Source: CBDDRG01 sp051306415 (GTDB lineage Bacteria > Pseudomonadota > Gammaproteobacteria > Pseudomonadales > Porticoccaceae). From it: a stretch of 8,935 bases of DNA. Location of the stretch: NCBI GenBank assembly GCA_051306415.1, contig JBPPNE010000342.1, forward strand, positions 1 through 8,935. The letters are read 5' to 3'. Under the pieces are notes generated by a model that did no database searches, was not told the DNA's origin, and saw only the letters and a list, made by a program, of their open reading frames with translations. This document shows, one piece after another, positions 1 to 5,170 of the stretch. Positions within the stretch are counted from its first letter, which is position 1. The number at the start of each line of letters is the position of its first letter. A program made the translations under genes and the position numbers.

Positions 1-445
1 TGCGAACAAAATTGAAGGTATCAAGCCAGAAGTTTCCGACACGCTTGCGTTTCACATTGCGCACCGTGATCGAATAGGCCGTGCAGCGTTTGCCGGCGGC
101 GAAGCATTCCCGCAGCCCTTGATCAAACCCTTCCGCCGTTGCCGGCGTTCCAATGGCAAAACGTTGCGACAAGTCAGCGAAGTTCAGCAGCGTGATCCCC
201 GGGTTCTTTCCGGGCTCGAGACCCTGCGCCGCGAGCTGGACACGCCGTGTCTGGTAAGGCACGATGCGTTCAATCGCTCCCCTCGCATCCTCGAAACTCG
301 TCCATGCATCCTGTACCTCGCTGGAGGCGCGCGGCAACAGCCCCTGGCAACCAGCCAACACGCAGCTCAACACAATGCACGCAAGACGGCCCACGCCGCG
401 CCAACAACCACCATGCAGTATTTTTCGCCGTTCATTTTGATCCAA
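1..445 (-). CDS. Putative lipoprotein of unknown function (3' end outside window)
   Basis: The minus-strand frame stays open from a TTG codon at 445 to the window edge (148 residues visible, no stop reached). TTG is chosen because a purine-rich Shine-Dalgarno run (GGAGAGAGG) lies a few bases upstream, no ATG exists in this frame nearby, and the N-terminus then reads as a lipoprotein signal: positively charged residues (ERRK, later WRGVGR), a hydrophobic stretch, and a lipobox L-A-G-C with the Cys at residue 33. The mature part is soluble-looking, with several Cys and a Trp-Asp segment near the edge (GNFWLDTF). I do not recognise the family. By rule it would be lipidated and membrane anchored, probably in the outer membrane. 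It is divergent from the helicase remnant on its right. The open frame and signal are seen; localisation is inferred. Confidence 0.68.
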   Translation of the reverse strand, partial: MDQNERRKILHGGCWRGVGRLACIVLSCVLAGCQGLLPRASSEVQDAWTSFEDARGAIERIVPYQTRRVQLAAQGLEPGKNPGITLLNFADLSQRFAIGTPATAEGFDQGLRECFAAGKRCTAYSITVRNVKRKRVGNFWLDTFNFVR

Positions 446-766
446 CAAAACCTCTCTCCTCGCGCCTTGCCTGACACATTTTGGGCAGTCACTCAGCCAT
501 GCAGATAGCGTTATCGGGCCTAGGGCCTGTCGATGACCTCGCCCAGTGCCGGATCGATTCGACCAGATACCGCCCCATTGTGGCCAAAATATCAGACGTA
601 CCACATGAGGCCAGTAAGGCAGAGACTTCGATCCAAACCATTTTCACCGACTTAGTGTAAGTTCCACAATAAACTGCGATGCCTTATCGAAAAAGATCCG
701 CACCCTGGCCGCCACCCACTGCCGCACAATAGCGGTTGATGCCTCCCTGCTACCGGAAAAAGTGAT
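446..766. other. Intergenic region between divergent genes
   Basis: This 321-bp stretch separates the lipoprotein gene (minus) from the helicase remnant (plus). I see no convincing open frame, RNA gene or strong terminator. Promoters for the two divergent genes should lie here, but I could not pick boxes with confidence. Confidence 0.5.
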
Positions 767-1033
767 ATGAATTTCGCCGCTCTCGGTCTAATTGAGCCAC
801 TGCAGCGTGCCCTCGACGAACTGAACCACCACACCCCCACACCCGTTCAACGTCAAGTCATCCCCGCCGTTCTCGCCGGACGCGATCTCATCGCCGCCGC
901 TCAGACCAGCACCGGTAAAACCACCAGCTTCGCCCTGCCTCTGCTACAAAAATTGAGTAAAGGCGCGCCGGCAAACGCGAACTGCGTGCGCCCCTGCAAA
1001 GTGCCGGCTGATCTATCCCGGCTCAGTCTTTAA
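767..1033 (+). pseudogene. rhlE: Truncated RhlE-type DEAD-box RNA helicase remnant
   Basis: The first ~66 residues match the start of RhlE-family ATP-dependent RNA helicases: an F-x-x-L-G-L start, the Q motif region (TPTPVQRQVIPAVLAGRDLI) and the Walker A/motif I (AAQTSTGKT), followed by FALPLLQKLSKG. Family members run to 400-500 residues with DEAD, SAT and helicase C motifs; here similarity stops around nt 965 and the frame ends after 88 residues, so no catalytic core remains. Motif I also has Ser where the family normally has Gly (AQTGTGKT). A weak GGA-type ribosome site precedes the ATG. The fragment lies just left of the toxin-antitoxin modules, so it may mark the island border, with the chromosomal gene broken by insertion or deletion. 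It cannot act as a helicase. Confidence 0.8.
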
Positions 1034-1209
1034 TTGCTTTTCCGGTGAGCGGTGGCGTTGCCGTCGTCCACCAGTTTCGCGCGAGCGACGTCCTTCCCAT
1101 GTTGCCCAGAAGCGCAAATCCCGCACCAGCGCGCGCGGGCGACCAGATTTGGATTGCCCGATACAAAATGCCATCACACCTAATCTGGTTCACAATACAG
1201 ACTAGGCAA

Positions 1210-1223
1210 CCTAACTAGTTAGG
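1210..1223. promoter_or_regulatory. 14-bp perfect palindrome, candidate operator
   Basis: CCTAACTAGTTAGG is a perfect inverted repeat ending 9 bp before the ATG of the DUF433 gene. That protein carries a MerR-like helix-turn-helix, and antitoxins commonly repress their own operon, so this is a plausible autoregulatory site. Binding is inferred only. Confidence 0.45.
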
Positions 1224-1232
1224 CACCCCGCC

Positions 1233-1925
1233 ATGGACAAATTCGACACCACCGATCTGCGCAACCAACCGGCATACACCCTGGCGGATGCCGCGCGCTA
1301 CCTGAAGGTGGCGAGCACCACGCTGCGTTCGTGGGTGATTGGCCGTCACTATCCCAAGGGCGCAGGAGTCGCGCATTTTCGCCCGCTGATCCATCCGGCA
1401 GTCAGTCAACCGCCCACCCTGTCATTCTGGAACCTCATCGAGGCGCATGTGCTGCGTGCGCTGCGCACCGACCACGGCGTATCCATCAACGCCCTGCGGC
1501 AAGCGCTCGACTACGCCGAAAAGACCCTGAACATCGACCGCCTGCTGCTGAGCAGTGAGCTCCGCACCGATGCCGGGCGCCTGCTGCTGGAGCGCTACGG
1601 CGAGCTGATCGATCTGTCCGCCTCCGGCCAGATCGCGATGCGCAAGGTGTTCGAGGAGCACCTCAAACGCGTCGAGTGGGACCGGTGGCAGTTTCCTGTC
1701 CGGCTGTATCCCTTCGCCTCCAGTAACGCGCCGACCGCTAAACGCCCGGTCACCATTGATCCCAGCATTGCGTTTGGCAGGCCGATCATGGTTCGGCGTG
1801 GTATTTCCACCCGCGCCATCGTGGAGCGCATCGACGCCGGCGAGACAGTTGCCGAGGTAGCCGCCGACTATGACCTCACGCCACCGGAAATCGAGGAGGC
1901 GGTTCTTTACGAGCGGGCAGCTTGA
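1233..1925 (+). CDS. DUF433 antitoxin with MerR-like helix-turn-helix
   Basis: A 230-aa protein. Residues ~14-36 (YTLADAARYLKVASTTLRSW) form a MerR/excisionase-type helix-turn-helix. The middle (~65-165) is helical with no motif I recognise. The C-terminus (~172-226) is a DUF433 domain: ITIDPSI-like start (here VTIDPSI), GRPIMVRRGISTRAIVERI, then a small helical motif with the pattern AGETVAEVAADYDLT and EIEEAVLYE. DUF433 proteins are usually 75-100 aa antitoxins; the longer form with an N-terminal DNA-binding domain is known upstream of PIN-like toxins. The stop codon overlaps the TTG start of the next gene, so the two should be translationally coupled. No clear Shine-Dalgarno precedes the ATG. 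It probably neutralises the downstream toxin and represses the operon through the palindrome at 1210-1223. Confidence 0.85.
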   Translation: MDKFDTTDLRNQPAYTLADAARYLKVASTTLRSWVIGRHYPKGAGVAHFRPLIHPAVSQPPTLSFWNLIEAHVLRALRTDHGVSINALRQALDYAEKTLNIDRLLLSSELRTDAGRLLLERYGELIDLSASGQIAMRKVFEEHLKRVEWDRWQFPVRLYPFASSNAPTAKRPVTIDPSIAFGRPIMVRRGISTRAIVERIDAGETVAEVAADYDLTPPEIEEAVLYERAA

Positions 1926-2329
1926 ACCCGGTCTTTTTCACTGACCGCGACCTCGGCAAGCGCTTTCCGCAGATTCTTGCCGCCGCAGGTGTGACGGTCG
2001 AGCGACACGGCGACCACTTTGCCCACGACTGTCCTGACGAAGTCTGGCTGGAGTCCGTAGGTCAACGCGGCTGGGTTGTTGTGACGCACGACGCCCGCAT
2101 TCGCTACAAGCCCAACGAACTCGCCGCCGTGGTTCGCCACCGTGTCGCTATGCTGGTGGTCATCGGGCATGCGCCCTATTCCGCAACTTGCGGGCCACCC
2201 TGCCAAAAATCACCGCGTTCCTCGCCAGGCACGAAGCGCCCGTTCATCGCCAAGATGTACCGGCCCACACACGCCGAGCTTGCAAGGAATCCACACGCAC
2301 CGGGTAGCGTGTCCCTGGGGTATCCGTGA
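1922..2329 (+). CDS. PIN-like (DUF5615-type) toxin with internally frameshifted segment
   Basis: 135 aa from a TTG start inside the TTGA overlap with the antitoxin stop; the N-terminus PVFFTDRDLGKRFPQIL is where family members begin. Conserved acidic positions typical of the PIN-like fold are present (D8, D10 and D57 in VTHDARIRYKPNE), so it would be a metal-dependent ribonuclease toxin. Residues ~88-106 (GPPCQKSPRSSPG region) do not look like the family, while another frame over nt 2182-2240 reads RNLRATLPKITAFLARHEAP, the expected family sequence; the original frame then resumes with PFIAKMYRPTHAELARNP. Two compensating indels therefore replaced about 19 residues with nonsense. The active-site half is intact but activity is doubtful. 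The alternative is a sequencing error pair. Family call sure, function uncertain. Confidence 0.78.
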   Translation: MNPVFFTDRDLGKRFPQILAAAGVTVERHGDHFAHDCPDEVWLESVGQRGWVVVTHDARIRYKPNELAAVVRHRVAMLVVIGHAPYSATCGPPCQKSPRSSPGTKRPFIAKMYRPTHAELARNPHAPGSVSLGYP

Positions 2330-2351
2330 TAACTCAGCGAGAGTGGGCAAA

Positions 2352-2370
2352 GCGCAGCGTGCCGCTGCGC
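2352..2370. terminator. GC-rich hairpin after the DUF433/PIN-like operon
   Basis: An 8-bp perfect stem (GCGCAGCG / CGCTGCGC) with a 3-nt loop lies 23 bp after the toxin stop. Only a short pyrimidine stretch (CTTCTTCC) follows, so intrinsic termination is possible but weak. Confidence 0.35.
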
Positions 2371-2417
2371 AGCTTCTTCCGTGCCCGCCGCTGACGCAAA
2401 TCGTGCGCCCAGGAATT

Positions 2418-2449
2418 TAACCTGCTTGGTTAATTTGGCAAGTAGGTTA
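2418..2449. promoter_or_regulatory. Candidate MqsA operator (inverted repeat)
   Basis: TAACCTgctt and aagtAGGTTA form an inverted repeat with one mismatch in the inner arm. The outer half-sites TAACCT/AGGTTA are those bound by E. coli MqsA upstream of mqsRA, though there the halves sit only a few bases apart whereas here 20 bp separate them. The arms overlap both promoter boxes, so binding should block RNA polymerase. MqsA here keeps the DNA-contacting N97 and R101. Confidence 0.6.
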
Positions 2450-2453
2450 TAAT
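2426..2453 (+). promoter_or_regulatory. mqsRA promoter (-35 TTGGTT, -10 TATAAT)
   Basis: TTGGTT at 2426-2431, a 16-bp spacer and a consensus TATAAT at 2448-2453. The -10 ends only 5 bp before the mqsR ATG (2459), so the predicted transcription start falls at or next to the start codon, and no Shine-Dalgarno is seen between them. Confidence 0.65.
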
Positions 2454-2458
2454 CGGGC

Positions 2459-2761
2459 ATGGAAAAGGCCACCCCGCACTGCAAGCTGTCAGTCGTGAAA
2501 GCCTTGGTTGAAGCCGGCAAGGTCAAGGCCACTGCCAGCGCTTTCAGCGGTGCCCGCGACCTCGGCATTGATAACCTGGCGGGCATGTGCGCCGTGGTCA
2601 TTTCGCTCACGCCGGCCAACTTCCACAAGAGCATGACGACCCATGCCGATCACCGGATCTGGCAGGACGTGTACCGCACCAGGACAGCCCGCGGTGACGA
2701 TGTGTACCTGAAACTGACCGTCATCGATGATGTTCTGATCGTTTCCTTCAAGGAGCTATGA
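2459..2761 (+). CDS. mqsR: MqsR mRNA interferase toxin
   Basis: 100 aa, the same size as E. coli MqsR and co-linear with it: MEKATPH start, GMCAVVISL core, KSMTTHADHRIWQDVY and the C-terminus VIDDVLIVSFKEL. MqsR is a RelE-like ribosome-independent endoribonuclease that cuts mRNA mainly at GCU, slowing growth under stress; it is held inactive by MqsA. Residues matching the E. coli active site (K56, Q68, Y81, K96) are present at about K57, Q69, Y83 and K98, so it looks functional. The toxin comes first in the operon, as usual for mqsRA, and its stop is followed after 1 nt by the mqsA start. Translation start is unusual: no Shine-Dalgarno and a -10 box almost touching the ATG. Confidence 0.95.
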   Translation: MEKATPHCKLSVVKALVEAGKVKATASAFSGARDLGIDNLAGMCAVVISLTPANFHKSMTTHADHRIWQDVYRTRTARGDDVYLKLTVIDDVLIVSFKEL

Positions 2762-2762
2762 G

Positions 2763-3164
2763 ATGAAATGCCCCGTTTGCGGCGCGGCGGAACTGATCCA
2801 TGACACCCGCGACCTGCCCTATACCTACAAGGGCGAAACCACTGCCATTCCTGCGGTAACGGGCGACTATTGCCCGGCTTGCAGCGAGGCCATCCTGGAT
2901 CGGGAGCAAGGCGACCGCTACAGCGAATTGATCGGACTGTTCCAGCGGCAAGTGAACGCCGCCTATGTCGATCCGGCCTACATCGCCAAGGTTCGCAAAA
3001 AGCTCCACCTGGATCAGCGCGAAGCCGCCGAAATCTTCGGCGGCGGCATCAATGCCTTCTCGCGCTACGAGAACGGCAAGACCAAGCCGCCCCTGGCACT
3101 GGTGAAACTGCTCAAGGTGCTGGATCGTCACCCCGATCTGTTGAACGAGGTCAAAACCGGCTGA
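2763..3164 (+). CDS. mqsA: MqsA antitoxin and autorepressor
   Basis: 133 aa, against 131 in E. coli. The N-terminal domain has the zinc site C3-P-x-C6 and C37-x-x-C40 and binds the toxin; the C-terminal half (~70-130) is an XRE-type helix-turn-helix (HLDQREAAEIFGGGINAFSR) with N97 and R101 at the same positions as the E. coli residues that read the operator. A good Shine-Dalgarno (AAGGAG) lies inside the 3' end of mqsR, 7 nt before the ATG, so the antitoxin should be translated more strongly than the toxin. It forms the complex that neutralises MqsR and represses the operon at the site 2418-2449. Its stop codon is immediately followed by a MITE-like element. Confidence 0.95.
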   Translation: MKCPVCGAAELIHDTRDLPYTYKGETTAIPAVTGDYCPACSEAILDREQGDRYSELIGLFQRQVNAAYVDPAYIAKVRKKLHLDQREAAEIFGGGINAFSRYENGKTKPPLALVKLLKVLDRHPDLLNEVKTG

Positions 3165-3282
3165 GGATGCGCTGTAGCAGTCCTTCGATCCTTCGACAAG
3201 CTCAGGACGAACGGTAAGCTGCTGATACCGTTCGTGGTGAGCCCGTCGAACCATGAACGGTATCAGCTTATTCAGCGCATCC
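3165..3282. repeat. 118-bp palindromic MITE-like element, copy 1
   Basis: Ends are perfect 10-bp inverted repeats (GGATGCGCTG / CAGCGCATCC). The inner arms are the dispersed palindrome TTCGACAAGCTCAGGACGAA and its near-complement around CCGTTCGTGGTGAGC, so the element can fold along its whole length. It begins on the base after the mqsA stop codon. The left arm holds a small duplication of TCCTTCGA not seen in copy 2. It may act as the mqsRA transcription end. Confidence 0.8.
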
Positions 3283-3309
3283 CGGATCCGAGAAGCCGCA
3301 TGCTCAACG

Positions 3310-3325
3310 GGTTATTGCGCCCTAC
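3310..3325. repeat. Partial REP-like sequence
   Basis: GGTTATTGCGCCCTAC is identical to 5243-5258, one arm of the REP-like palindrome at 5171-5264. Only this arm is recognisable here, so it looks like a remnant. Confidence 0.5.
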
Positions 3326-3352
3326 AGCAGGCTGCCTCGCCGTGAATATTTG

Positions 3353-3378
3353 GCCTGCAAGCTACGGAGCTTGCAGGC
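3353..3378 (-). terminator. Strong hairpin just past the DUF2513 gene
   Basis: A perfect 11-bp stem (GCCTGCAAGCT / AGCTTGCAGGC) with a 4-nt loop starts 2 bp after the DUF2513 stop codon on the minus strand. Position and stability suggest a terminator, but the following bases on the minus strand (CAAATATT) are not a proper U tract. Confidence 0.55.
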
Positions 3379-3380
3379 TT

Positions 3381-3743
3381 TCAAAGACCAGGAATTTTGC
3401 TCCTGATCTCGAACTTCAAATATTCGAGGAGAATCCCGAATGTCCATGAAGCGGACGGGTTTATAACGTTCTTTTTGGCTTTATTCCAAATAGTGTCATC
3501 GGCGATCGAGTCAGCAAAATCGAAGCCATCCCAAGTTAGCCGCCAAACAATCGCGACCAATGGTTTTGGGATTCTGCTGTCGCTGTCCATTTCTACCATG
3601 CACTTTGCCAGACCTGCTTCCTCAAGAAGCTGCACATGGAAACCGAATGTTTCCTGGTCGATTCCATTGACGCTAGATATTTCTCCTTCTGCATCTTTTG
3701 AAGCAAGAATCATCTTTCGAATTACATCCATATCTCGATTCAT
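3381..3743 (-). CDS. DUF2513 family protein
   Basis: 120 aa, a normal size for DUF2513. It shows the family pattern: a start MNRDMDVIRKMIL, a mid-region resembling a winged helix (FGFHVQLLEEAGLAKC), RLTWDGFDFADSIADDTIWNK, and a C-terminal helical part with SWTFGILLEYL. The function of DUF2513 is not established; members occur widely in phage, plasmid and accessory regions and look like small winged-helix proteins, so DNA binding is possible. An AGGA ribosome site lies 9 nt before the ATG. The gene is clearly richer in A+T than all its neighbours, which suggests separate acquisition, and it is bracketed by two related 118-bp palindromic elements, one ending 17 bp upstream of its start, so that element must contain or displace its promoter. 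Confidence 0.85.
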   Translation of the reverse strand: MNRDMDVIRKMILASKDAEGEISSVNGIDQETFGFHVQLLEEAGLAKCMVEMDSDSRIPKPLVAIVWRLTWDGFDFADSIADDTIWNKAKKNVINPSASWTFGILLEYLKFEIRSKIPGL

Positions 3744-3760
3744 TGAGGTAGTCCTTTTGT

Positions 3761-3878
3761 CTAGGGAAACGCTGAATAAGTCCTTCGACAGGCTCAGGAC
3801 GAACGGTAACCTATTGATTCCGTTCGTGGTGAGCTTGTCGAACCATGAATGGACTCCATTTGTTCAGCGGTTCCCTAG
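3761..3878. repeat. 118-bp palindromic MITE-like element, copy 2
   Basis: Same length and design as copy 1. Terminal inverted repeats match in 15 of 16 positions (CTAGGGAAACGCTGAA against the reverse of TTCAGCGGTTCCCTAG), with inner arms TCCTTCGACAGGCTCAGGAC and CCGTTCGTGGTGAGCTTGTC. The outermost CTAG on both sides could be a 4-bp target duplication, in which case the element proper is 3765-3874; a CTAG duplication would fit mobilisation by an IS5-family transposase (inference). It ends inside the truncated PIN gene. Confidence 0.8.
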
Positions 3879-4015
3879 CTACGGTGAGACAACCTAAAAA
3901 GTTGCCGTGTATTGAGCCGTTGCGGGTGATGAACATGCGGCGCATAGGCTTCGGCCAGCGGACCGCCTTTCATCAGGTAAGCGACGACGTTCGTGTCGAG
4001 GATGGTCTTGCTCAT
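3875..4015 (-). pseudogene. PIN-domain (VapC-like) toxin, truncated
   Basis: The minus-strand ATG at 4015 lies 5 nt after the stop of the 326-aa gene. The first ~28 residues, beginning MSKTILDTNVVAYLMKGG and continuing to APHV, are a clear PIN-domain start with the first catalytic Asp (D7). Full PIN toxins are about 130-140 aa; here the sequence stops resembling the family near nt 3932, runs through unrelated residues and ends after 46 codons at a TAG made by the CTAG end of MITE copy 2. Three of the four acidic active-site residues are therefore missing, so no ribonuclease activity is possible. Downstream sequence was probably lost when the MITE/DUF2513 segment arrived. It was likely the toxin partner of the upstream gene. 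Confidence 0.8.
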
Positions 4016-4020
4016 GATGG

Positions 4021-5001
4021 TCAGGCCGCTCCAATGGACGAATGCCGCAATTCGTCGATGGCCTCCTCGAAGCCGTCATCCATCTCACCCGGCCAGGTGC
4101 CGAAGAGCGCCCGTATGTCCACCATCGGATCCACGTTCTGCGCCTGCGCCAGTTCATCCAAGCTTGGCGACTCCCAGAAATCTCGCGAGATCGGTGTGCC
4201 CTGTGGGAGCAAATCCGCCGCCTCGCCCTCTCGACCCTCCAAGCGTTCAATGTTGTGGATCTTGATGTGGGCGATTTTTCCGGTCAGAGGCTCTTCCTTT
4301 GCTTCACCCACGATACGGACATAATGCAGGATGTTTTCCAGCACCTCGTCTTTTGTTTCCTCGTCAAAAAGGCAGAGCACCGGATCACCGGCGGACGGAT
4401 GTATGCGACAGCGCGTCCCATGTTCCTTGAAATCAGCCATCAGCAAACGGCCTTCGATGGTGCGGATGTTCGTCTCTGGTCCCTTGATGCGCTCCTGTAT
4501 CCGCATGAAGCCTTCCGGTGTGAAGGTGGTTCTTAACGGCGCTTCTCGGTGGTTCAGAGTGAATTCGATCCTGGTGATTCCCTGACTGAACAGCGTGCCA
4601 GCGTCACGCCACGCCATCAAAACACCCGCGTCATAACCCGCAGGAAGACTGTCGTCCGTCTCCTGAACACTGGACAGCCCCGCAAGTGCTTTCTCCAGAA
4701 TATCCAGACCCAGGTCGAGTTCCTGGAAAGACACTTCCGGCTGCCACCGCTCGAAGCCGAGCACTGCCGCCGGGCTGCCGTGCGTCAACAACATCAAATC
4801 AAGGGCCACTTCCTCTTTGATGCTGTGCGGCTGCCGCCCCCGCCGCACGCTTTCGGCCTCGCCCGTCAGAACGCGCCCCGTCCGATGAAGCGCCTTGGTC
4901 ATATTCGTTAAAAAGCTCAACAGATGTGCAACCTGAATCCTGCCCGACCCGACAGCTTCGCCGTCGAAACGAATTTTTAGCAAGGGCTCGTTGCTATTCA
5001 T
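4021..5001 (-). CDS. Conserved-looking 326-aa protein of unknown function, upstream partner of PIN toxin
   Basis: The start at 5001 (MNSNEPLLKIRFDGEA) is chosen for its strong Shine-Dalgarno (CAGGAGGATG, AGGAGG 8 nt before the ATG); a longer reading from 5043 lacks one. No signal peptide or membrane segment is seen. The N-terminal ~100 residues include a short-chain motif VGSGRIQVAHLLSFLTNM; the middle has a Trp/Asp stretch (GVLMAWRDAG) and LLMADFKEHGTRCRIHP; residues ~210-265 read LCLFDEETKDEVLENILHYV then VRIVGEA, TGKIAHIKIHNIE, a small beta-type module resembling the ends of some proteins encoded before PIN toxins; the last 50 residues are acidic. I do not recognise a named family. The 5-nt gap to a PIN gene suggests a large antitoxin or regulator. 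Its toxin is now broken, so it would be an orphan. Confidence 0.75.
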   Translation of the reverse strand: MNSNEPLLKIRFDGEAVGSGRIQVAHLLSFLTNMTKALHRTGRVLTGEAESVRRGRQPHSIKEEVALDLMLLTHGSPAAVLGFERWQPEVSFQELDLGLDILEKALAGLSSVQETDDSLPAGYDAGVLMAWRDAGTLFSQGITRIEFTLNHREAPLRTTFTPEGFMRIQERIKGPETNIRTIEGRLLMADFKEHGTRCRIHPSAGDPVLCLFDEETKDEVLENILHYVRIVGEAKEEPLTGKIAHIKIHNIERLEGREGEAADLLPQGTPISRDFWESPSLDELAQAQNVDPMVDIRALFGTWPGEMDDGFEEAIDELRHSSIGAA

Positions 5002-5102
5002 GGCGCATCCTCCTGTACTGCTTCTTGAGCGGTAACTGTGCACGTACCGGCCTTGCCGTCGCGAGTCAAGGCAACGATCTTATTACTGTTATGCCGGTTT
5101 TC

Positions 5103-5170
5103 CTAACCTGCGTCCTCGCCCAAGACCCGGGCGATAGTGGCCTGGATTTTTTCTCGAAACGGATGATCAG
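5103..5170 (-). pseudogene. Decayed hsdS 3'-end remnant
   Basis: The minus strand reads REKIQATIARVLGEDAG then a stop at 5103-5105, closely matching the last conserved helix of the HsdS part of the HsdMS protein (FEQKIQATLARVWGEE, nt ~7322-7370). The DNA also aligns across ~65 bp with a few mismatches and one missing base in a T run, which shifts the frame upstream. It is only a tail fragment and is cut at 5171 by a REP-like palindrome. It is not expressed as anything useful. Confidence 0.75.

Noticed and set aside
119..508. Plus-strand open frame of 129 codons at the left end
   Set aside because: It is antisense to the lipoprotein frame, which has a signal peptide, lipobox and ribosome site; the plus-strand protein is Arg/Pro/His-rich with no domain.
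1208..1223. MqsA site upstream of the DUF433 gene (AACCT followed by TTAGG)
   Set aside because: The right half is AGG-C, not AGGT, and the symmetry centre belongs to the CCTAACTAGTTAGG palindrome; cross-regulation by MqsA is not supported.
2176..2634. Minus-strand open frame of 152 codons
   Set aside because: It overlaps the 3' part of the PIN-like toxin, the mqsRA promoter and mqsR; the plus-strand genes are clearly real.
3397..3897. Plus-strand open frame of 166 codons
   Set aside because: It is antisense to the DUF2513 gene and crosses the MITE; no domain or ribosome site.
5006..5095. Promoter for the 326-aa gene with -35 TTGACT near 5065-5070
   Set aside because: The -35 is good, but the box at 17-bp spacing (TACGTG) is a poor -10, so I did not annotate it.
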